From Anaerolineae bacterium (GTDB lineage: Bacteria; Chloroflexota; Anaerolineae; JAFGEY01): a stretch of 24,653 nucleotides of DNA. Under the pieces are notes generated by a model. That model saw nothing but the letters and a program-made list of their open reading frames with translations, did no database searches and was not told the origin of the DNA. This document shows positions 1 through 7,233 of this stretch, in pieces. The position numbers and the translations under genes were made by a program. Numbering within the stretch: position 1 is the first letter of the stretch; each line of letters begins with the position of its first letter. The DNA is taken from positions 1 through 24,653 of the forward strand of contig JAFGEY010000558.1 in assembly GCA_016931365.1 (NCBI GenBank). Direction: 5' to 3'.

Positions 1-2568
1 GCGCGCGATTACCTGGGACTGCTCAAAGCGGCAATCATCGCCGCGGGCGTTGTCCCGCCGGGGATGGAGGGCTGCGGCGAGCCATTGCCAGACCTGCTGG
101 CGCGGCTGGTCGGGCCGGGGCGCGGCATCGAAGTAGTCAGCCAGGTCAACGGCATTCCCAAGGGATCGCGCCTGGCCGTTTCCACCAGCCTGCTGGCCTG
201 CCTGATCGCCGTCTGCATGCGCGCCACCGGGCAGACGCAGGCCTTGACCGGCACACTCCAGGAACACGAGCGCCGCCTGGTCGCCGCGCGGGCGATCCTG
301 GGCGAGTGGTTGGGCGGCTCCGGCGGCGGCTGGCAGGATTCGGGTGGGGTGTGGCCGGGGATCAAGTTGATCAGCGGCGCGCTGGCCGGGGAAGGCGATC
401 CGGAGTATGGGATCAGCCGGGGCCGGCTGCTGCCCGGACATCACCTGATGGGACTGGACGAGGTCGCTGCCGAAACGCGCCGACGCTTGCAGGACAGCCT
501 GATCCTCGTCCACGGTGGGATGGCCCAGGATGTGGGGCCGATTTTAGAGATGGTCACCGAAAAGTACCTGCTTCGCTCCGAGGCCGAATGGGTCGGGCGG
601 CAGGAAGCGTGCGGCGTGCTCGACGAGATCGTCGGGCTGCTGCGCCGGGGTGACGTGCGCGCCATCGGCGCGGCGACGACGCGCAACTTTTTCCGCCCCA
701 TCCAGGCGATCATCCCCTGGGCGAGCAACCTGTACACCGAGACGATCATCGACCGCGTGCGCGCCCGGTTCGGGGCCGATTTTTGGGGTTTCTGGATGCT
801 CGGCGGCATGTCGGGCGGCGGCATGGGTTTTATTTTCGATCCTGCTCGCCGCGCCGAGGCGCAAGATCGGCTGCACGAGACGATGCTGCATACCAAGCGC
901 GAGCTGGAGAACGCGCTGCCTTTTGCGATGGAACCGGTGATTTACGACTTTGCGATCAATGAACATGGCACGCGCGCCGAGCTGTTGTCGGCGAACGGAG
1001 CGCCCGGCCAGGACCCGGCCGAAATGCCGCCCGGCTATTATGCACTGTGGGTACCCAGACTGCTCAAATATACCCTGCGCGATCTGCCTGCTGCCCGCCG
1101 CGCCGAGCTGGATCGCTTTGGCAAAGCCTGCCGCACGCGGCCCGACCTGGCTTACATGGTGCACACGCTGTTCGATCGGATGATCCCCCACGGCGCGGAG
1201 GAGGGCAGCCGGGGGCAAAGCCTCGACGCGCAGCTTGACGAATTGGGCTTTGATCGCATCCAGCACGAGCAGATTCGCGCCGACCTGCGCAGCGGGCGCA
1301 TCGGCCTGGCCCAGAACCGCCTGCCGGCGAGCGCCGACATCCGCGACGTCGAGCCGGGGGATGTGGTTGAAAGCCAGTCGATTGAAGAAGCGCGTTCTGC
1401 CGGCCTGGCGGCGCTGCGCGAGGGCGCCGTTGCCGTGGTGACGCTGGCCGCCGGGGTGGGCAGCCGTTGGACGCACGGCGCGGGCGTGGTCAAGGCGCTG
1501 CATTCGTTCTGCCGGCTGGGCGGGCGGCATCGCTCTTTTATCGAGGTGCACCTGGCCAAGAGCCGCCGCGTGGGACAGCAGTGCGGCACGATGCCGCCGC
1601 ACATTATCACCACCAGTTATTTGACCCACGCGCCGATCCAGGAGATGCTCCTTCGACAGGGCAATTACGCCTATCCCGGCCCGCTGTTGCTCTCGCCGGG
1701 GCGCGCGGTGGGGCTGCGCCTGGTGCCGATGGCGCGCGATCTGCGCTTTGCCTGGGAAGAGATGCCCCAGCAGTTGCTCGACGAGCAGGCGCAAAAGGTG
1801 CGCGACAGCCTGCACGCGGCGCTGATCGGGTGGGCGCAGCAGGCCGGCGAGGGCGCGGATTACACCGACAATGTGCCGCTGCAATGCCTGCATCCGGTGG
1901 GGCATTGGTACGAGGTTCCAAACCTGCTGCGCAACGGCGTGCTGGCTGGATTGTTGAAGAACAAGCCACAATTAAGCTATTTAATGATGCACAACATCGA
2001 CACGCTGGGCGCCGACCTGGACGCGGCAGTGCTGGGGCAGCATATCCAATCCGGCGCGGCGATGACCGTCGAGGTGATCCCGCGCCGGGTGGAGGATCGC
2101 GGCGGCGGGCTGGCCCGCGTCGACGGGCACCTGCGGCTGATCGAGGGATTGGCCTTGCCGCGCGAAGAGGCAGAGTTCGAACTGTCCTATTACAACTCGA
2201 ACACCATGTGGATCGACATCGACCGGCTGCTCCAGGTTTTCGGCCTTGAACGCGCTGACCTGGACGACGCCACCCGCGTGGCCGAGGCCGTGCGCGCCGT
2301 CGCCGCGCGGGTGCCGACTTATATCACGCTCAAAGATGTCAAAAAGCGCTGGGGGCAGGGCCAGGAGGACGTGTTCCCGGTGGCGCAGTTTGAAAAGCTG
2401 TGGGGCGACATGACCGCGCTGCCGCAGATGGCGCGTGCCCCCACACCGTGCCGGTTTGTGGCCGTCTCACGCATGCGCGGCCAGCAGCTCAAAGAACCGG
2501 CTCAACTCGACGGCTGGCTGCGCGATGGATCGGCAGCGTATGTTGAATCGTTGTGCGTGTGGGAGTGA
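1..2568 (+). CDS. GHMP-type sugar kinase / UDPGP-type nucleotidyltransferase fusion, 5'-truncated
   Basis: The frame is open from base 1, so the true start lies outside the window; the ATG at 64 is probably internal. 855 codons are visible. The N-terminal half looks like the fucokinase branch of GHMP kinases: a diverged phosphate-binding loop (IPKGSRLAVSTS, visible residues 52-63), a GGWQDSGG motif around residue 111, and a glycine-rich stretch near residue 270 (GGMSGGGMGF). The C-terminal half, from about residue 475, has the nucleotidyltransferase signature LAAGVGSR followed by a Lys, then PHIITTSYLTH, a D-x-L-G-x-D metal/sugar region near residue 665 and a YYNSNTMW segment, as in UDP-sugar pyrophosphorylases. 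A salvage enzyme that phosphorylates a free sugar and then makes the nucleotide sugar is the natural inference. The substrate is unknown. It heads a tight operon with the Nudix and nitrilase genes. Domain order is opposite to Bacteroides Fkp. Confidence 0.8.
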   Translation, partial: ARDYLGLLKAAIIAAGVVPPGMEGCGEPLPDLLARLVGPGRGIEVVSQVNGIPKGSRLAVSTSLLACLIAVCMRATGQTQALTGTLQEHERRLVAARAILGEWLGGSGGGWQDSGGVWPGIKLISGALAGEGDPEYGISRGRLLPGHHLMGLDEVAAETRRRLQDSLILVHGGMAQDVGPILEMVTEKYLLRSEAEWVGRQEACGVLDEIVGLLRRGDVRAIGAATTRNFFRPIQAIIPWASNLYTETIIDRVRARFGADFWGFWMLGGMSGGGMGFIFDPARRAEAQDRLHETMLHTKRELENALPFAMEPVIYDFAINEHGTRAELLSANGAPGQDPAEMPPGYYALWVPRLLKYTLRDLPAARRAELDRFGKACRTRPDLAYMVHTLFDRMIPHGAEEGSRGQSLDAQLDELGFDRIQHEQIRADLRSGRIGLAQNRLPASADIRDVEPGDVVESQSIEEARSAGLAALREGAVAVVTLAAGVGSRWTHGAGVVKALHSFCRLGGRHRSFIEVHLAKSRRVGQQCGTMPPHIITTSYLTHAPIQEMLLRQGNYAYPGPLLLSPGRAVGLRLVPMARDLRFAWEEMPQQLLDEQAQKVRDSLHAALIGWAQQAGEGADYTDNVPLQCLHPVGHWYEVPNLLRNGVLAGLLKNKPQLSYLMMHNIDTLGADLDAAVLGQHIQSGAAMTVEVIPRRVEDRGGGLARVDGHLRLIEGLALPREEAEFELSYYNSNTMWIDIDRLLQVFGLERADLDDATRVAEAVRAVAARVPTYITLKDVKKRWGQGQEDVFPVAQFEKLWGDMTALPQMARAPTPCRFVAVSRMRGQQLKEPAQLDGWLRDGSAAYVESLCVWE

Positions 2569-2570
2569 AA

Positions 2571-2990
2571 ATGTCCGCACAGCAATATCCGCACCCGACG
2601 GTCGGAGCGATGATTTTCAACCCTCAGGGCGAGCTTTTTTTGGCGCAGTCGCGCAAATGGCGCGATCAGTATGTCATCCCCGGCGGGCACATTGAGTTGG
2701 GCGAAACGATGGAGGACGCACTCAGGCGCGAGATCAAGGAAGAGACGGGGCTGGACATTTTCGACGTCGAGTTTTTGATGTTCCAGGAATTCATCTATGA
2801 CGAGGCGTTCTGGAAGCGGCGGCATTTCATCTTTTTCGACTTTGTATGCAAATCGAACACGCTAGACGTTGTTTTGAACGACGAGGCGCAGTCGTATGTT
2901 TGGGTTTCTCCGCGTGAGGCATTGGCGCTGCCGGTCGAGCCGTACACGCGCAAGGCGATCCAGGTCTACCTGGAAAAGAATGGAGGCTAA
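2571..2990 (+). CDS. Nudix hydrolase
   Basis: 139 aa. A complete Nudix box is present: G39-x5-E45-x7-R53-E54-x2-E57-E58-x-G60, starting in the motif PGGHIELGE. Family members hydrolyse nucleoside diphosphates linked to another group, using Mg bound by the box glutamates. The substrate cannot be read from the sequence. The ATG at 2571 is preferred over an in-frame GTG at 2553 because it has a GGGAG Shine-Dalgarno five bases upstream and sits 2 bp after the upstream stop. The earlier GTG would overlap the upstream gene. The next gene begins 2 bp after this stop, so all three genes are probably cotranscribed. Next to a nucleotide-sugar enzyme, a clean-up role on a nucleotide or nucleotide-sugar is possible but is only inference. 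Confidence 0.9.
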   Translation: MSAQQYPHPTVGAMIFNPQGELFLAQSRKWRDQYVIPGGHIELGETMEDALRREIKEETGLDIFDVEFLMFQEFIYDEAFWKRRHFIFFDFVCKSNTLDVVLNDEAQSYVWVSPREALALPVEPYTRKAIQVYLEKNGG

Positions 2991-2992
2991 CG

Positions 2993-4138
2993 GTGACTCG
3001 TAAAATCAAGGTTGCGGCTGTCCAAATGAACGCCAATCTCGCGCCGACGGCGGAACGCCTGGCGCAAGCGGAGCGGCTGGTGATCGAGGCGGCGGAAGCT
3101 GGCGCGCAGTTGGTCGTGCTGCCGGAGGTGTTCAACACCGGTTACGGCTACCGGGAGGAAAACCACAGCCTGGCCGAGCCGGTCGATGGCCCGACGGCGA
3201 CCTGGATGCGCGACACGGCGGCGCGGCTGGACATCCACCTGGCCGGTTCGCTGATGGTACTGGAGGGGACGGAAGTCTATAACGCGCTGCTGCTCTTTGC
3301 GCCCGACGGCCGCCGCTGGCGCTATGACAAGAACTATCCCTGGGGCTGGGAGCGCGGCTATTTCCGCCCCCGGCGCAACATCGCTGTAGCGCACACCGAC
3401 CTGGGCGACATTGGCCTGTTGATCTGCTGGGATGTGGCACACCTCGATCTGTGGGCGCAGTACGCCGGGCAGGTGGAGATGATCGTCGTTGCCAGTTGCC
3501 CGCCGAACATTTCCAACCCAACCTATTGCTTTTCCAGCGGCGACCGCTTTGGCCTGGCCGATCTCGGCCCGCTGATGGCGTCTTTGGCGGGGATAGACAA
3601 ACGCATCTTTCGTGACATGCCGCGCCGGCAAGGGGCGTGGCTGGGCGCGCCGGTGGTCGGCACGGTGGGCTGCGGGCAGCTCCGCACGCCGATCCCCAAC
3701 GGGCTGCTGACGCTGCTGGGGATGGTATCACTGTCGCCGGGGCTGATCAGGTACCTGCCGCAGGCAAACAGCCTCGAGTTGTCGTGTGGGGTGATGCAGG
3801 GGACGCAAATCGTCGATGCGCAGGGGAACGTTTTGTCCGAGTTGACCCAGGCCGACGAGGAAACCTGGACGATGGCCGAGGTGACGCTGGGGGAAAAGCG
3901 CCTCCCGCAGGAGGTGCAGCCTGCTGCATTGGTGCCTTGGGTGGCGTACCTGCTCTCCGATATGCTTTTGCCGATGATCTCGATCCCGGTGTACCGGCGC
4001 GGGCTGCGCAAGGCGTGGGGGGAGCATATGTCGCCCATCGAACCGGAAACGAAGCGCTGGCTGGCCCTGTTGGGTGTGGCCGCCGCGATTGGCTTGGGGT
4101 TGGGTGTATTGTTGGGTTCAAGGCGACGCCGTAGATGA
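2993..4138 (+). CDS. Carbon-nitrogen hydrolase (nitrilase superfamily) with C-terminal membrane anchor
   Basis: 381 aa with a GTG start; GGAGG lies at 2982-2986, ahead of it. The nitrilase triad is visible: Glu45 (LPEVF), Lys113 (YDKNYPWGWE) and Cys145 (LLICWD), so amide or nitrile C-N hydrolysis is expected. The catalytic domain covers roughly residues 1-300. The last 30 residues are unusual: a hydrophobic segment (about 356-375, rich in Leu, Gly, Ala and Val) followed by a run of five arginines, which is a tail-anchor arrangement with the enzyme facing the cytoplasm. A second hydrophobic patch at about 316-332 may lie on the membrane. Soluble nitrilases usually end near 270-320 aa, so the tail is an addition. 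Third gene of the operon. The substrate is unknown. Confidence 0.88.
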   Translation: MTRKIKVAAVQMNANLAPTAERLAQAERLVIEAAEAGAQLVVLPEVFNTGYGYREENHSLAEPVDGPTATWMRDTAARLDIHLAGSLMVLEGTEVYNALLLFAPDGRRWRYDKNYPWGWERGYFRPRRNIAVAHTDLGDIGLLICWDVAHLDLWAQYAGQVEMIVVASCPPNISNPTYCFSSGDRFGLADLGPLMASLAGIDKRIFRDMPRRQGAWLGAPVVGTVGCGQLRTPIPNGLLTLLGMVSLSPGLIRYLPQANSLELSCGVMQGTQIVDAQGNVLSELTQADEETWTMAEVTLGEKRLPQEVQPAALVPWVAYLLSDMLLPMISIPVYRRGLRKAWGEHMSPIEPETKRWLALLGVAAAIGLGLGVLLGSRRRRR

Positions 4139-4213
4139 ATGAGCGAGCAAATAGTAAGCGGGTTTTCGCTCGCCAGTTCGCTCTGGTTGAGCAGTGACGA
4201 TCGTCAGGATTTT
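4139..4213. other. Intergenic spacer with inverted repeats
   Basis: Between the nitrilase stop and the next promoter there are a 6-bp inverted repeat (4143-4148 with 4168-4173) and a perfect 12-bp palindrome, TGACGATCGTCA (4195-4206). The palindrome ends 7 bp before the -35 box at 4214 and is followed by a short T run. It could be a weak terminator for the upstream operon or an operator for the downstream promoter. No coding sequence is seen. Confidence 0.35.
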
Positions 4214-4242
4214 TTGACCTTCCCGGCACATTGCGGTATACT
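4214..4242 (+). promoter_or_regulatory. Sigma70-type promoter for the TIM-barrel gene
   Basis: TTGACC (4214-4219), a 17-bp spacer and TATACT (4237-4242). Predicted transcription start is near 4249, giving a leader of about 78 nt before the ATG at 4327. Confidence 0.7.
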
Positions 4243-4255
4243 AGAGCGCAAGGAG

Positions 4256-4297
4256 TGGAGGTAAAGAGGACGGCTTGCCGTCCGCCTCCATTTTTTT
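4256..4297 (+). terminator. Terminator-like hairpin in the 5' leader (possible attenuator)
   Basis: The outer stem TGGAGG (4256-4261) pairs with CCTCCA (4285-4290). The inner stem GGACGG (4268-4273) pairs with CCGTCC (4278-4283) around a CTTG loop. Seven Ts follow directly (4291-4297). The element lies between the promoter at 4214-4242 and the Shine-Dalgarno at about 4312-4320, so it would act on this gene's own transcript. Confidence 0.6.
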
Positions 4298-4326
4298 GTC
4301 CCTATTTTGTTCAAGGAGGACGTTCA

Positions 4327-5160
4327 ATGACTGAATTTCCACGCACCATGGTCGGCGGGGTCAGCCTGCCCCGCTTGCTGATCGGCACCAACTGGTTTAT
4401 GGGCTATTCGCACACCAGCCTGGCGCAAGACAAATGGATCACGGAACTGCAAACCCGCGAGCGCATCGCCGGCATTCTGGCCGTCTTTGCCGAATACGGC
4501 ATCGACGCGGTGATGGGGCCGCTGCACCCCAAACTGGAAGAATCGATCCAGCAAGCCGAACAAAAGACGGGCAAGGCGTTCGTCCGCATCTACACGCCGC
4601 ACTTCAACATCGTCCCCGGCGGCCCGCCGGAGGCGGAACCGGAGCGCGTGTTCGATCAATGCAAGGCGATGAACGCGACCTTTTGCATGCCCCACCAGGC
4701 GATCACCGACGCCCTGGTCGACCGGATGAGCAAGGAAATCCGCCATATCGACCGCTATACCCGGATGATCCGCGAGCGCGGCATGATCCCCGGCCTGTCG
4801 ACGCACATGCCCGAGTCGGTGGTCTATGCCGACCGCGCCGGCGCGGATGTGGAGACCTATATCCAGATTTACAATGCGCAAGGGTTCCTGATGCAGGTTG
4901 AGGTGGACTGGGTGATGCGGATCATCCAGAACGCCAAAAAGCCGGTGATGACGATCAAGCCGCTCGCCGCCGGGCGCTTGATGCCGATCGTCGGCTTGGC
5001 CTATGTGTGGAACACGATCCGCGACTGCGATATGGTCACCATTGGCACCACCACGCCGGACGAGGCCAAAGAGGTGATCGAAATCTCGCTCGATCTGCTC
5101 AACCGCCGCCTGCCGGAGAACGAGCTGCAAAAGACGCGCAGCAAAAAGTCGCTGGATTAG
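4327..5160 (+). CDS. Conserved TIM-barrel-like protein of unknown function
   Basis: 277 aa. The ATG at 4327 follows a strong CAAGGAGGA (4312-4320). An in-frame TTG at 4231 is rejected because it lies inside the predicted promoter. There is no signal peptide or membrane segment. Alternating hydrophobic strands and helices, and the C-terminal pattern KPVMTIKPLAAGRLMP (about 204-219) followed by an IGTTTPDEAKE segment, resemble the last strands of aldo/keto-reductase-like or other TIM barrels. Histidines and acids at strand ends (for example in LHPKLEE, CMPHQ and GLSTHMPES) could bind a metal or substrate. I do not recognise a characterised family and assign no reaction. It is a single gene with its own promoter and leader hairpin, separate from the operon upstream. 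Confidence 0.82.
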   Translation: MTEFPRTMVGGVSLPRLLIGTNWFMGYSHTSLAQDKWITELQTRERIAGILAVFAEYGIDAVMGPLHPKLEESIQQAEQKTGKAFVRIYTPHFNIVPGGPPEAEPERVFDQCKAMNATFCMPHQAITDALVDRMSKEIRHIDRYTRMIRERGMIPGLSTHMPESVVYADRAGADVETYIQIYNAQGFLMQVEVDWVMRIIQNAKKPVMTIKPLAAGRLMPIVGLAYVWNTIRDCDMVTIGTTTPDEAKEVIEISLDLLNRRLPENELQKTRSKKSLD

Positions 5161-5172
5161 GGCCCAGTGGCT

Positions 5173-5217
5173 CAAGCCTTTAGGCTTGCGTTGAAACCGC
5201 ACGCGCAGCGCGCGGTT
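5173..5217 (+). other. Two adjacent hairpins after the TIM-barrel gene
   Basis: CAAGCC (5173-5178) pairs with GGCTTG (5183-5188) around a TTTA loop. AACCGC (5195-5200) pairs with GCGGTT (5212-5217). Neither is followed by a T run, so this is at best a factor-assisted terminator or an mRNA 3'-end stabiliser, or it may be a small intergenic repeat. Confidence 0.35.
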
Positions 5218-5289
5218 CATCTCTGTTGTGAGCGCGCTTCCGGCGGGGCAAGCGGCAAGAAATGCCAATCTGGTTTCACCATGTGACTT

Positions 5290-5317
5290 TTGTCGTATCC
5301 TTTTCTGTACAGATAAT
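5290..5317 (+). promoter_or_regulatory. Probable promoter for the DUF4397 gene
   Basis: TTGTCG (5290-5295), a 16-bp spacer and GATAAT (5312-5317), in a markedly AT-rich stretch (about 5285-5345). Other TATAAA-like and TAAT-like -10 choices overlap, so the exact start is uncertain. Confidence 0.45.
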
Positions 5318-5373
5318 GTATAAATAATGCATATTAATTCTTAACAAACCCTGTATGGAAAGGAAAAGACAAA

Positions 5374-6156
5374 ATGAAGCGCTTTTTTGCAGTCTTGACC
5401 ACGTTGGTTCTCGCTCTGAGTTTGGCGGTGCCTGCTTTTGCCCAATCGGGCGCGCGGGTGCGGGTGGTTCACGCATCGCCGGATGCCCCGGCTGTAGACG
5501 TACTGGTGAATGGCGGCGTCGCTTTTGCCAATGCGCCGTTCAAGGGCATTACCGGCTATGCCCCTCTGGCGACCGGTACGTATAACATCAAGGTTGTGCC
5601 CACCGGCGAGACCACTCCGGTGGTGATTGAGGCTGATCTGACCCTGGAGGCCAAAGACTATACGGTTGTCGCTGTGGGCAAATTGGCCGACATCGAGCCG
5701 CTGGTGCTTGTCGATAACAATGCCACCCCTGCGGCTGGCAAGGCTCACGTGCGGTTTGTTCACGTTTCGCCCGACGCGCCTGCGGTTGACATCGCTGTCA
5801 AGGGCGGCCCGGTGCTTTTTAGTAACATTGCCTTTAAAGAGGTTGGCGACTACCTGCCGGTTGATGCGGCTACCTATGATCTTGAGGTTCGTCTCGCTGG
5901 CACATCGAACGTTGTCTTGAGCGTGCCTGGCCTCGCCCTTGCAGACCGTACCGTCTACACGGTATTTGCGATGGGCCTGGCTGGCGGTGAACCTGCGCTG
6001 ACGGCAGTGCCAAGTGTGGACGCCTCCGCTCCTGCAGTTCTGCCTCAGACAGGCGGTATTTCCAACGCGGTTTGGACGATGGTTGCGGCTCTGACTCTGG
6101 GCGCATTGTTTATCGCTGGCGGTATTTCGCTCAAGCGCGTCGCCGTCCGCAGCTAG
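5374..6156 (+). CDS. Secreted DUF4397 protein with LPQTG sortase signal
   Basis: 260 aa. The ATG at 5374 is preceded by GGAAAGGA. The signal peptide covers residues 1-23, with likely cleavage after AFA. Two DUF4397 repeats follow: each opens with an RVVHASPDAPAVDV-like strand pair (near residues 29 and 127) and ends in YTVVAVG or YTVFAMG. The C-terminus is a complete cell-wall sorting signal: LPQTG at 223-227, a hydrophobic segment, then a basic tail (LKRVAVRS). The mature protein should therefore be exported and covalently attached by a sortase. A sortase gene follows directly. A strong terminator separates the two, so they are transcribed from separate promoters. DUF4397 is a beta-sandwich domain common in surface proteins; its ligand is unknown. 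Confidence 0.93.
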   Translation: MKRFFAVLTTLVLALSLAVPAFAQSGARVRVVHASPDAPAVDVLVNGGVAFANAPFKGITGYAPLATGTYNIKVVPTGETTPVVIEADLTLEAKDYTVVAVGKLADIEPLVLVDNNATPAAGKAHVRFVHVSPDAPAVDIAVKGGPVLFSNIAFKEVGDYLPVDAATYDLEVRLAGTSNVVLSVPGLALADRTVYTVFAMGLAGGEPALTAVPSVDASAPAVLPQTGGISNAVWTMVAALTLGALFIAGGISLKRVAVRS

Positions 6157-6181
6157 TACAAAATACAATCGAATAACCTTG

Positions 6182-6210
6182 GGGCGGCAGGAAGGTCTGC
6201 CGCCCTTTTT
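6182..6210 (+). terminator. Intrinsic terminator after the DUF4397 gene
   Basis: A perfect 9-bp GC-rich stem, GGGCGGCAG (6182-6190) with CTGCCGCCC (6197-6205), a 6-nt loop, then five Ts. Confidence 0.93.
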
Positions 6211-6212
6211 AT

Positions 6213-6242
6213 TTGACCCTATAAACCGAGTTGGTATATAAT
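6213..6242 (+). promoter_or_regulatory. Sigma70-type promoter for the sortase gene
   Basis: TTGACC (6213-6218), an 18-bp spacer and TATAAT (6237-6242), immediately after the terminator. Predicted start is near 6249, leaving a leader of about 34 nt. Confidence 0.75.
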
Positions 6243-6282
6243 ACACTTGTATTTATGTCTATCTTGACGAGCGGATGACCTG

Positions 6283-7224
6283 ATGGCTGAACGTACGCAA
6301 CCCTTTAATCTGAAATTCTGGGCCTCGATGAGCCGTTTTGAGCGCATCGCGCTTGTGGGCACTGTCTTGATCTGGTTTGGTGTCATCCTATTTGGCGCGG
6401 GCCTGTATATGGCTTGGTCCACAACGCGAGAACGGCAGGCTGCATACGCACAGGCAACGGCGATGGCACTCTCGGCGACCGAACCTGTGTTGCCGATGCC
6501 CACATCGGTCGCCTATCCCGCCGGTTGGTCGACCGCGACGCCGACCGTCGAGCCACCGGAAACGGTGGTCGACCCTGGATCAGAAAAGGTCGAGGATCGC
6601 ATCGATCTGGAGGCGGGGCCGGCAATGCTGATGCTTACCCCGCTGCCTACTGTGTCTGCCCAGGCGGAGCATCAATCGACCTCGACGCCCCGATCGATCG
6701 TCTCGCCGCGTGCAACGGCGGCATCCACGCCAACGCCGCGGCCTCTCGGCCCGCCGGATCGTATCGTTATTCCGTCGATCGACCTTGACACGTCGGTGGT
6801 TCCTGTGGGCTGGCATTTTGTGGCACAGGGAAATGCACAATACAGCGTGTGGGATGTTGCCGATTATGCCGCGGGATGGCACAAGACCTCGGCGTTTCTC
6901 GGTGAAGCAGGGAACACGGTGATCAGCGGGCACAACAATATCCGTGGTGAGGTGTTCCGCGATCTGATCGATGTCGAGGTTGGGGGATACGTGTTTGCTT
7001 ATGTTGGCGAGGCGGGCTATTCTTATCAGGTGACGGAAAAGCATCTGCTCAAAGAGCAGGGCGAGCCGATCGAGGTGCGGCGCGAAAATGCTACCTGGAT
7101 AGCGCCCCAGCCAGATGAGCGTCTGACTCTGGTGACATGCTGGCCCTATACGGGCAATTCACATCGGCTGGTGGTGGTTGCGCGGCCCGCGCCTCCGCCG
7201 GATGCCGGTCAGATCAAGGAATAA
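6283..7224 (+). CDS. Sortase (class D/E-like transpeptidase)
   Basis: 313 aa. A short cytoplasmic N-terminus is followed by one membrane segment (about residues 20-45). A Pro/Thr/Ser-rich linker of roughly 110 residues leads to a C-terminal sortase beta-barrel starting at PDRIVIPSIDL. The catalytic triad is visible: His217 (ISGHNN), Cys286 (LVTCWPY) and Arg295 (SHRLVV). Sortases cleave LPxTG-like signals and join the Thr to a cell-envelope amine. The TCWPY context and Pro-rich stalk suggest class D or E rather than A or B, but class is inferred by eye. The Shine-Dalgarno is weak. Likely substrates in the window are the LPQTG protein just upstream and the LPVTG protein ending at 18726. It is followed 9 bp later by the DUF6391 gene. 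Confidence 0.93.
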   Translation: MAERTQPFNLKFWASMSRFERIALVGTVLIWFGVILFGAGLYMAWSTTRERQAAYAQATAMALSATEPVLPMPTSVAYPAGWSTATPTVEPPETVVDPGSEKVEDRIDLEAGPAMLMLTPLPTVSAQAEHQSTSTPRSIVSPRATAASTPTPRPLGPPDRIVIPSIDLDTSVVPVGWHFVAQGNAQYSVWDVADYAAGWHKTSAFLGEAGNTVISGHNNIRGEVFRDLIDVEVGGYVFAYVGEAGYSYQVTEKHLLKEQGEPIEVRRENATWIAPQPDERLTLVTCWPYTGNSHRLVVVARPAPPPDAGQIKE

Positions 7225-7233
7225 ACGAACACG

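Noticed and set aside
544..1971. 475-codon open frame on the minus strand opposite the kinase/nucleotidyltransferase gene
   Set aside because: Low-complexity His/Arg/Gln-rich composition typical of an antisense frame in GC-rich DNA. The plus-strand frame has clear domain motifs.
4231..4326. N-terminal extension of the TIM-barrel protein from a TTG at 4231
   Set aside because: The TTG lies between the -35 and -10 boxes, upstream of the predicted transcript start, while the ATG at 4327 has a strong ribosome-binding site.
5341..6246. 301-codon minus-strand frame over the DUF4397 gene
   Set aside because: It runs through a terminator and two promoters and has no recognisable motif; the plus strand has a signal peptide and LPQTG.
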